NCBI GenBank assembly: GCA_021814545.1
Contig: JAKAID010000004.1
Location: 1-36,004, forward strand
DNA length: 36,004 nucleotides
Source: a bacterium
Lineage (GTDB): Bacteria; Patescibacteriota; Minisyncoccia; UBA6257; GWB1-50-10
Direction of reading: 5' to 3'
Shown here: one piece after another, positions 30,752 to 36,004 of the stretch
Position numbering within the stretch: the stretch's first letter is position 1
Layout of the letters: every line of letters begins with the position of its first letter
Position numbers and translations under genes: made by a program
Notes under the pieces: model-generated
Told to the model about the DNA's origin: nothing
Database searches by the model: none
The model's input: the letters and a program-made list of their open reading frames with translations, nothing else

Positions 30752-31783
30752 ATGCGAAATCAACTTACGGTATTACTGGTCGGCGAAGTGGACCGCGAGT
30801 TGCGCGGTGAGGTGTTCCAAGCTCAAAAAGTGAAGAGTGCGCCTCACTATTTCGAGATATCCATCCCCCACCCCGTCATCGTCGGCGAGGCGAAATCAAG
30901 CATCGACAATGTTCCCCTTGTCTTCTCCATTAAGGGGTATCCGCCTGATATTCTCCTTATTGAAAGTACGATCGAGGTAAAGGATGTATTCGACCATGAG
31001 GCCATGGCGAAACTCGAATCCGCTATCTACGAACAGAGCTACAAGATACTCGCTGAACACGGCGGGAGCCGCGATTATAGCGAAACGTACTCGGTCTTCA
31101 GCGTTTCCGGCTATGCGGGTGAACCGGAGCAATTCCTCAAGCACTCCCCCGCCATCGCCTCGCTCCTCAAGTCGGAGCGGCTTGAGCTCGACCCCAAGGA
31201 AATCGAGCACACGATGTCCGCACAAATAAAGTACGCAAAGAACGACCTCGCCATCATCGACTGGGACGGCGCCTTCCTCTTCGACCCTGAGGGCGACGTG
31301 CTCCCCACAATAGAACTCCTTACCCTCGCGAACCTTCAGCTCCTTCGCGCGCGCATCCTTGATCGCCAGCTCGATGACCGCTTGAAGCACGTGAGTAAGT
31401 TCATCAAGCGCCCCGAATCGAGCAAAAAACTTTTTAAAGTATTCGACAACGCTGAACTTTCGGAAGACCTCCGCCAGATCATCAAGATAATCATGTCCTC
31501 CATCGCGGAGGTGCAGCTCCTCGAGCGCGATATCAAGCTCATCGGCGACTGGTACTCCGCGCGCCTCTATGACCTTGCCACGCACAAATTCAAGGTGAAT
31601 GAGTGGCGCGCCACCATTAAGGAAAAACTCGACCTCCTTGAGGACGTGTACGGCATCGTAAAAGAGAACTTCTCTATTTCAGAAAAAGACCGCGCCGAAT
31701 GGATACAAATCATCGCCTGGTTTTTCCTCCAAATCGGCTGGTTCGTGCTCATTATTATCGAGTTCCTCTATTTCACGAAGTAG
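30752..31783 (+). CDS. RMD1/DUF155-like C-terminally anchored membrane protein
   Basis: Unknown function; 343 aa. The soluble part has two blocks: an alpha/beta N-terminal half (about residues 1-170) with IDWDGAFLFDPEGD near its end, and a long helical region (about 185-310) that starts LLTLANLQLLRARILDRQLDDRL. A single membrane helix (about 318-340: IIAWFFLQIGWFVLIIIEFLYF) closes the protein. The order of beta block, 'LELANLQLL..R..D..LD' helix and C-terminal anchor is that of the DUF155/RMD1 family, which includes mitochondrial Rmd1/Rmd8-type proteins. The match is by pattern only and some distance is evident. Second of the two plus-strand genes; it is followed by the repeated stem-loop at 31811. 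Confidence 0.55.
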   Translation: MRNQLTVLLVGEVDRELRGEVFQAQKVKSAPHYFEISIPHPVIVGEAKSSIDNVPLVFSIKGYPPDILLIESTIEVKDVFDHEAMAKLESAIYEQSYKILAEHGGSRDYSETYSVFSVSGYAGEPEQFLKHSPAIASLLKSERLELDPKEIEHTMSAQIKYAKNDLAIIDWDGAFLFDPEGDVLPTIELLTLANLQLLRARILDRQLDDRLKHVSKFIKRPESSKKLFKVFDNAELSEDLRQIIKIIMSSIAEVQLLERDIKLIGDWYSARLYDLATHKFKVNEWRATIKEKLDLLEDVYGIVKENFSISEKDRAEWIQIIAWFFLQIGWFVLIIIEFLYFTK

Positions 31784-31810
31784 GGCTGAATTCGGACATG
31801 AGAAGGCACA

Positions 31811-31883
31811 GCCCGATACTCTTGGCGAGAGGGTAAGACTTGGGCGTCGCCCAGGAGACACCCCCGAGCCAAGAGTATCAGGC
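31811..31883 (+). repeat. Repeated long stem-loop element, copy 1
   Basis: Arms GCCCGATACTCTTGGC (31811-31826) and GCCAAGAGTATCAGGC (31868-31883) pair over 16 positions with one mismatch. Inside are a 4 bp stem (GGGT/ACCC, 31831-31834 and 31860-31863) and a 7 bp stem capped by GTC (CTTGGGC/GCCCAGG), separated by purine-rich internal loops. Bases 31810-31864 match 35950-36004 at 52 of 55 positions. Strand is arbitrary, as it could act as RNA on either strand or as a DNA palindrome. Confidence 0.85.
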
Positions 31884-31908
31884 GAGTATCCGCGTTGACG
31901 GAACTCGC
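31882..31908 (+). other. Second hairpin abutting the repeat
   Basis: GCGAGT-A-TCCG (31882-31892), loop CGTTGA, CGGA-ACTCGC (31899-31908): a 10 bp stem with one bulged A. It shares its first two bases with the end of the repeat. The following TTAACATTATTT is only mildly T-rich. Confidence 0.6.
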
Positions 31909-31914
31909 TTAACA

Positions 31915-32760
31915 TTATTTGAACGCCATCACGAAGCGCGCGGGGTCCACCGACACCGAATTCACTTTGAGCGAGAGGTGGAGGTGCGGCCCCGTTGCGT
32001 ATCCCGTGTGGCCAAGAAGCCCTATCACCTTCCCCCGCTCGACCACGTCGCCCTCCTTCACAAATTGTTTTTGAAGATGCATGTAGAGCGAGTAGATTCC
32101 CTCGCCATGGTCGATAATAATAACCTTCCCATACACGGTATCCGCGTACACGCGTTTTACCACGCCGCCGCTCATCGCGCCTACTGCCGCCCCCTCAGGA
32201 CCCGAGAGGTCAATTCCCCAGTGATGGATGATGGAATTGCCCGTTTTACGGGTCTCGCCGAACGTACTCCCGAATCTCGTGTTGTTCGCAAGCGGCAAGC
32301 CGAATGATTTATTGAAATACACCTTGTCGGTCCGGGCCTTCACCGCGGCATCAATGTCCACTTTCTGCTCGGCAAGTTTCGTGGTGAGCCCTTTTTCGGT
32401 GAGACCGAGCTCTTTCGGGATGCCGAGGTCGACTACCACGAATTTTTTTGCACGCACCGTTATCGCGCGAGTAAACACTGCCCCGTCCGCGAACGAAGCT
32501 GAGAATGGATACGAACCGGGCTTCTTCATTGCGGGTATCGGAATGACCGCCATTGATGCTTTCCGATAGGCAAAAAACTGGACCGCTGCGCCATCAAAGC
32601 TACCTGACACCGGCGCTGAATCGCCCGCGAGCGTTACCACAAGCGTATCGCCCTGATACGGTGTGGTATCGGAAATGGAGGCATTAATGCCCCGCGCGTG
32701 CGCCACAGGCGCTGCAAGCGCTATCGCCACCACAACAAATGCAAGCAAGCGTTTCATCAT
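31915..32760 (-). CDS. M23-family (LytM) metallopeptidase, secreted
   Basis: Zinc endopeptidase that cuts peptide crosslinks in peptidoglycan, or a regulatory relative. From ATG 32760 it has 281 aa; the ORF track start at 32835 reads through the tgt terminator. A signal peptide covers about residues 1-22 (MMKRLLAFVVVAIALAAPVAHA). An Ig-like N-terminal domain (about 25-105) precedes the LytM domain, with a complete active site: H180-x3-D184 in HHWGID, H228 in YSLYMHL and H259-L-H261 in GPHLHLSL. A full zinc site suggests an active enzyme, unlike EnvC or NlpD. It is transcribed alone: the tgt terminator and a TATACT box 5 nt before the ATG lie in front of it. Confidence 0.92.
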   Translation of the reverse strand: MMKRLLAFVVVAIALAAPVAHARGINASISDTTPYQGDTLVVTLAGDSAPVSGSFDGAAVQFFAYRKASMAVIPIPAMKKPGSYPFSASFADGAVFTRAITVRAKKFVVVDLGIPKELGLTEKGLTTKLAEQKVDIDAAVKARTDKVYFNKSFGLPLANNTRFGSTFGETRKTGNSIIHHWGIDLSGPEGAAVGAMSGGVVKRVYADTVYGKVIIIDHGEGIYSLYMHLQKQFVKEGDVVERGKVIGLLGHTGYATGPHLHLSLKVNSVSVDPARFVMAFK

Positions 32761-32765
32761 ACATA

Positions 32766-32771
32766 AGTATA
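32766..32771 (-). promoter_or_regulatory. Putative -10 box of the M23 gene
   Basis: TATACT on the minus strand, followed by 5 nt to ATG 32760 (8 nt to the second ATG, 32757). There is no clear -35 box. A leaderless start at one of the tandem ATGs is likely. Confidence 0.6.
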
Positions 32772-32800
32772 ACGAACGAGCGGGCCTCTTTCTTACAAAT

Positions 32801-32832
32801 AAAAAGGCCGCAATGTAATTGCATTGCGGCCT
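32801..32832 (-). terminator. Rho-independent terminator after tgt
   Basis: An 11 bp stem, AGGCCGCAATG (32805-32815) with CATTGCGGCCT (32822-32832), loop TAATTG. On the minus strand it is followed by TTTTTATTTG. It starts 8 nt past the tgt stop. Confidence 0.95.
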
Positions 32833-32840
32833 CACTTCGT

Positions 32841-34016
32841 TTACTTGCGCGTGATGCGCGCGAGCGTCTCTTTCTTGAACGCCACGAACCGGTCCTCCAA
32901 GATGGAGTGCCGGATTTTCTCCATGAGGTCGTTGAAGAAGTAGACATTGTGGAGCGTCGCAAGACGTCCCGCCTCCGCATCCTTCGCGTGGAAGCGCTCG
33001 TAGAGCTCGCCTTTCGTACGGCCGCCCTTACAGACCGGGCACCCGCACGCGGGGTCAATCGGCTCTTTCGCGCCCCTATTCTTGCCGCGCTTCACATCGA
33101 ACCGGCCGTCGAGCGTCCACAGGCAGCCATGGCGCGCCTCGCGCGTTGGGATGACGCAATCGAACGTGTCGATGCCGTGCTCCACGCCGTCGAAGAGGTC
33201 ATCGACCTTCCCGATGCCGAGCAGATGGCGCGGCTTTTCTTCGGGGAGATGCGGCATGCTCCACTTGAGCACCTTCATCATCTCGCTCCGCGACTTGCCG
33301 AGCGAACCGCCGATAGCAAAGCCGTCGAACGGGAGCGAACCGATGAATCGGGCGCCCAACGTGCGCGGAAGCCAGAATGCCCCTCCTTGCACGATGCCGT
33401 AGAGCATCTGGTCCTTGCGCCGTTTCGCGGTAAGGCAACGCTTTGCCCACGCGTGGGTGCGCTGGAGGGCACGGAAGGTATACCAGGGCGAATGGAGCGG
33501 CGAGGTGCACTCGTCGAACGCGAGAATGATATCCGCGCCGAGCTTCTCCTGAATGGCGACGGAGCGCTCGGCATCGAGATAGCACCGTTCGCCGCCATCC
33601 ATGAAATACGCCCCATCTTTTGTGATGGTGACAAGGTTGTCCTCCGCTTTCCCCTTCTTGCCGTTCGCTTCCGGGAACATGGGAGCGATTTTCCCCACGC
33701 CGTGTTCGCGTGCGAACCCGAGCGAAAATACCTGGAAGCCGCCCGAATCGGTCATCACGATGCCGTTCCACCCGAGCGCCTTGTGAAGGCCCTCGTACGA
33801 ATCGAGCTTCCCTCCGAGCGTACGCCAGAGATGGTAGGTATTCGAAATGACCATCTGCGTCTTCGTTGCCGCGAGGTCTTCGGCACCAAGCGTGCGGACC
33901 TTCGCATGCGTGCCAACCACGACGTAGCTCGGCGTTTGCGCCACTCCGCCGTGCGGCATTGTCAACGTACCGACTCGTGCCCGCGAAAGCTTATCTTTTT
34001 TGATTATCTCGAACAT
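32841..34016 (-). CDS. tgt: tRNA-guanine transglycosylase
   Basis: Exchanges guanine 34 of GUN-anticodon tRNAs for a queuosine precursor (preQ1 in bacteria). The 391 aa protein has the full active site: VMTDSGGFQVFSLG with the first catalytic Asp, FDECT, GIVQGG, GGSLGK and FDCVIPTREARHG with the nucleophile Asp. The zinc site CGCPVCK (C-x-C-x2-C) with the later His (ATLHNVYF) is intact. It is of bacterial type. It has a clear Shine-Dalgarno sequence, AAAGGAG, 6 nt before ATG 34016, unlike most genes here, and its own promoter and terminator. No preQ1 synthesis gene (queC-F) or queA is in the window, so the base may come from salvage. Confidence 0.96.
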   Translation of the reverse strand: MFEIIKKDKLSRARVGTLTMPHGGVAQTPSYVVVGTHAKVRTLGAEDLAATKTQMVISNTYHLWRTLGGKLDSYEGLHKALGWNGIVMTDSGGFQVFSLGFAREHGVGKIAPMFPEANGKKGKAEDNLVTITKDGAYFMDGGERCYLDAERSVAIQEKLGADIILAFDECTSPLHSPWYTFRALQRTHAWAKRCLTAKRRKDQMLYGIVQGGAFWLPRTLGARFIGSLPFDGFAIGGSLGKSRSEMMKVLKWSMPHLPEEKPRHLLGIGKVDDLFDGVEHGIDTFDCVIPTREARHGCLWTLDGRFDVKRGKNRGAKEPIDPACGCPVCKGGRTKGELYERFHAKDAEAGRLATLHNVYFFNDLMEKIRHSILEDRFVAFKKETLARITRK

Positions 34017-34048
34017 GCGTTCTCCTTTCGTGAGTTAAGAGCCGTCTC

Positions 34049-34078
34049 ACCATACAATAAATACGCCCCTTACGTAAA
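34049..34078 (-). promoter_or_regulatory. Putative tgt promoter
   Basis: On the minus strand, TTTACG (34073-34078), an 18 bp spacer and TATGGT (34049-34054), giving a leader of about 27 nt that includes AAAGGAG. The -35 box lies in the loop of the preceding terminator. Confidence 0.55.
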
Positions 34079-34085
34079 GGGGCGC
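34061..34085 (-). terminator. Terminator after the FAD-linked oxidase
   Basis: Stem CGCCCCTT (34064-34071) with AAGGGGCG (34077-34084), loop ACGTA, 7 nt past the stop of the oxidase gene. On the minus strand a TA-rich tract (TATTTATTGTA) follows. Confidence 0.82.
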
Positions 34086-34091
34086 ACTCCG

Positions 34092-35753
34092 TTAGCTGCG
34101 CTTCATGTGCGCCATTGCATATTCCATGCTCGCGCCCACCTTCTTCCCCGGGTTGAAGATGCCCTGCGGATCGAAGATATTTTTTACCTCTTTAAAAAGT
34201 CCATACACGCGCTCGCCGAACATCGCCTCAAGGTATGGACTCCGGATAAGGCCGTCATTATGCTCCGCGGTGATAGAGCCGCCGAAACTCAACACCAGTG
34301 CATATACCTCGTCCATCGCAGGCTTTATCTTCGCACGCTCCCTCTCGTCCGCGAGCCTCATAAGCGGAATGATGTGAAAGTTCCCGTCGCCGAGGTGCCC
34401 CGCGATGGTCGTAAAAAACCCATACTTGTCCAATATCGCCATGAGCTTCGGGAGGAACTCGGGGATATGCTCGGGGCGCACAATAATGTCATCGACGAAG
34501 GGCGCGGTCTGCATACCTTTCACCCGCTCCCGCAACAGGTTGAAGCTCTCGCGGCGGATGACCCAGTATTTTGCGGATGCTCTTTTTGTGCGCGCGATGC
34601 GATACGGCACCTGGACGTTCGTCAATTCTTTTTCCGCGCTCGCTAAATATCTGTCTATTTCCTCCTGACTCTTCCCTTCAAACTCGGCGAGTACCACGAG
34701 CTTGGGCACGCCTTTCCTCAAAACCATAATGAACTCCGGCAAAAATGCGAACATGAGCGAGAATGGGTTCAATGCGAGTATTTTCAAAAATCCCCAGAAG
34801 TATTTGAGCGCAAGCGAGAAAGTCTTGTCGTCGAATGACTCCAGACTCGTCGGCTGGAGCGGGGTCAGCGCATTCAATACCGGTACCGCCTCGTTCAAGT
34901 CATTCAAAAAGAGCGCGACCATGCCCGCGTAAGGCTTTGCTTCCACGAGACGAAACTCCGCCTCGGTCACGAGCGCGAGCGTTCCCTGCGAACCCACGAG
35001 AACTTTGGTAAGGTCAAACCGTTTCCCGTCCCACACGTCCCAGATGTTGTAACCGGCCGAATTCTTCGAAACGTTCGGCTTTGCTGCGCGTGCGACGTCA
35101 TAATGCTCTTCGAGGAGCGCGTGCATGTTTCGGTACACCTCGCCTTCGAACGTGGGGAGCGCCTCTTTCGCCTTCAATTCTTCGAGGGTAAGGGGCTTCA
35201 CCTCGTATTCATTGCCGTCCGCGAACACCGCCTTAAGGCGCCGCACAAAATCATGCGTTTTCCCGTAGCGCAGTGTTTTTTCTCCGCCCGAATCGTTCGA
35301 CACCATGCCGCCCATCGCGCACAGCCCCCGTGATGCGGGGTATGAGGGCAGGAGCAAATGCTGCCGCAACGTTTCTTTTTCGAAGTCTCGGTAAAAAACT
35401 CCCGGCTCCGCCACAATAAACCCCTCCGGGTCCCCTCCGGTAAAATTGAGGAGCGGCTGCACCTTCCCCATATGCGTGAAGTGCTTTGTAAAATCAAGCA
35501 CGATGGATTCGGTAAGCGGACCGCCGCCCATATCCGTTCCCGCGGAACGCGCCGTAATCGACACCTGCTCTCCACGTCGGCGCGCCTCCCCCGCTCGCCG
35601 CACTATCGCCTTTACGTCATCGGCATCTTTGGGGAACACGACCGCTGTCGGCATCACCTCAAAGAGACTCGCGTCGCGGCTGTACGCGGTGCGCGTCCGC
35701 TCGTCTGCCATCACTTCTCCTTTTATGGTATTTTTTAGTTCTTCGAAATTCAT
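34092..35753 (-). CDS. FAD-linked oxidase (GlcD/D-lactate dehydrogenase family)
   Basis: Flavoenzyme of the VAO/PCMH superfamily, of the type that oxidises D-2-hydroxy acids such as D-lactate or glycolate. From ATG 35753 it has 553 aa; the ORF track start at 35945 adds 64 residues that read through a structured, repeat-bearing region. The FAD-binding PCMH domain is at about residues 30-230 (VSITARSAGTDMGGGPLTES, MGGMVSNDSGGEKTLRYG, VGSQGTLALVTEAEFRL). The FAD-oxidase C-terminal domain contains FTTIAGHLGDGNFHIIPLM, EHNDG and IFNPGKK. No iron-sulfur domain or GlcE/GlcF partner is present. A hydrophobic stretch at about residues 330-360 (FWGFLKILALNPFSLMFAFL) may mediate membrane contact. The substrate cannot be told from sequence. 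Confidence 0.85.
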   Translation of the reverse strand: MNFEELKNTIKGEVMADERTRTAYSRDASLFEVMPTAVVFPKDADDVKAIVRRAGEARRRGEQVSITARSAGTDMGGGPLTESIVLDFTKHFTHMGKVQPLLNFTGGDPEGFIVAEPGVFYRDFEKETLRQHLLLPSYPASRGLCAMGGMVSNDSGGEKTLRYGKTHDFVRRLKAVFADGNEYEVKPLTLEELKAKEALPTFEGEVYRNMHALLEEHYDVARAAKPNVSKNSAGYNIWDVWDGKRFDLTKVLVGSQGTLALVTEAEFRLVEAKPYAGMVALFLNDLNEAVPVLNALTPLQPTSLESFDDKTFSLALKYFWGFLKILALNPFSLMFAFLPEFIMVLRKGVPKLVVLAEFEGKSQEEIDRYLASAEKELTNVQVPYRIARTKRASAKYWVIRRESFNLLRERVKGMQTAPFVDDIIVRPEHIPEFLPKLMAILDKYGFFTTIAGHLGDGNFHIIPLMRLADERERAKIKPAMDEVYALVLSFGGSITAEHNDGLIRSPYLEAMFGERVYGLFKEVKNIFDPQGIFNPGKKVGASMEYAMAHMKRS

Positions 35754-35766
35754 ATCTAATAGATTC

Positions 35767-35772
35767 AGTATA
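35767..35772 (-). promoter_or_regulatory. Putative -10 box of the FAD-linked oxidase
   Basis: TATACT on the minus strand, 13 nt before ATG 35753, giving a leader of about 6 nt without a Shine-Dalgarno sequence. No clear -35. It supports the 35753 start over the extended ORF. Confidence 0.5.
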
Positions 35773-35829
35773 GCGCGTTCGAAAACAAAATCCTCGCAAC
35801 TATGGGTGCAGCCAACAGAACAAGAGCGT

Positions 35830-35904
35830 ACAAGAAGGCCCCTCTCAACCCGCTCACGCCCCAGAGGGCTCCGCTTCGGTTTAGGTTTCGAGAAACCTTC
35901 TTGT
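35830..35904. other. Structured intergenic region upstream of the oxidase
   Basis: Inverted repeat ACAAGAAGG (35830-35838) / CCTTCTTGT (35896-35904) encloses CCCTCT/AGAGGG (35840-35845 and 35863-35868), CCG-CTT-CGG and AGGTTT-CGAG-AAACCT (35883-35898). The last hairpin shares three bases with the outer arm, so the two folds compete. No gene is recognised in 35754-36004. Confidence 0.5.
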
Positions 35905-35950
35905 GCACTCCTTGCTGGTTTTCTTAATGCCTCATTCGAGCACAAGCGAA

Positions 35951-36004
35951 GCCCGACACTCTTGGCGAGAGGGTAAGACTTGGGCGTCGCCCCGGAGACA
36001 CCCT
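35951..36004 (+). repeat. Repeated long stem-loop element, copy 2 (cut by window edge)
   Basis: Left arm GCCCGACACTCTTGGC and the internal part of the element, ending at the last base of the window. Together with base 35950 it matches 31810-31864 at 52 of 55 positions. Differences are T to C at 35957, A to C at 35993 and C to T at 36004. The right arm lies outside the window. Confidence 0.85.

Larger units (their letters stand above)
31784..31914. other. Intergenic region between convergent genes, filled by two stem-loops
   Basis: This 131 bp gap between the RMD1-like gene (+) and the M23 gene (-) holds the repeated long stem-loop (31811-31883) and a second hairpin (31882-31908). No usual T-tailed terminator is present for either gene, so these structures may serve that purpose. 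Confidence 0.7.

Noticed and set aside
31811-31883. Integron attC site or tRNA-like element
   Set aside because: No GTTRRRY/RYYYAAC core sites and no integrase; no tRNA cloverleaf features.
32739-34646. 635 aa plus-strand ORF
   Set aside because: Shadow of tgt, the M23 gene start and the oxidase 3' end; no domain, and it crosses two terminators.
35754-35945. 64-residue N-terminal extension of the FAD-linked oxidase in the ORF track
   Set aside because: It reads through nested inverted repeats, uses unusual codons, lies upstream of a TATACT box and is absent from the family; ATG 35753 gives a normal N-terminus.
1-36004. Alternative genetic code (UGA = Gly)
   Set aside because: TGA is used as a plausible stop (for example FtsQ-like and the gene at 25949) at expected protein ends, and no in-frame TGA interrupts conserved genes.

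Overview
The window reads as a chromosomal segment of a reduced-genome bacterium of the Candidate Phyla Radiation (Patescibacteria), most likely in the Parcubacteria/Paceibacteria group. The evidence is indirect. Housekeeping proteins are shortened: L13 has 113 aa, HrcA 234 aa, RpoA has no C-terminal domain and ProRS has no editing domain. Several membrane proteins belong to families I associate with this radiation: a sigma-region-4/HARE-HTH regulator, a baseplate-J-like membrane protein and a PEGA protein. Genes are packed end to end. Stop codons include TGA, so the standard bacterial code fits and the UGA=Gly code of Gracilibacteria does not. I saw no tRNA, rRNA, insertion sequence, prophage or CRISPR array.

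Layout, read along the minus strand (37 of 39 genes): an FAD-linked oxidase; tgt; an M23 peptidase; secD-secF; the sigma-4/HARE regulator; a four-gene envelope cluster (two-helix membrane protein, HEPN-like membrane protein, degenerate FtsA-like protein, baseplate-J-like protein); infA; then rpmJ-rpsM-rpsK-rpsD-rpoA-rplQ-rplM-rpsI; mreB2-holB-frr-rseP-proS-mreB1-mreC-mreD-mrdA; greA-lysS-serS; a PKD-like protein, an FtsQ-like protein and a prepilin; and finally hrcA-grpE-dnaK, with dnaK cut by the window edge. Only two genes are on the plus strand: the PEGA protein (17321-18673) and an RMD1-like membrane protein (30752-31783).

The genes cover translation (nine ribosomal-operon genes, infA, frr, three aminoacyl-tRNA synthetases, tgt), rod-shape and wall synthesis (two MreBs, MreC, MreD, PBP2, M23 endopeptidase, FtsQ), secretion and membrane proteolysis (SecDF, RseP), heat-shock control (CIRCE/HrcA/GrpE/DnaK) and transcription (RpoA, GreA).

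The most interesting signals are non-coding. (1) Several -10 boxes lie 5-7 nt before an ATG (hrcA, greA, rpoA, the RMD1-like gene, the PKD-like gene, the M23 gene), and frr has a full promoter 10 nt before its ATG. With few Shine-Dalgarno sequences, this points to common leaderless transcription. (2) A stem-loop element of about 73 nt at 31811-31883 recurs at 35951-36004, where the window cuts it. (3) A folded leader lies in front of rpmJ and the alpha operon. (4) The HrcA operator CIRCE sits directly on the -35 box of the hrcA promoter. No wholly new multi-gene system can be proven from sequence alone. The repeated stem-loop and the four-gene envelope cluster are the best candidates.
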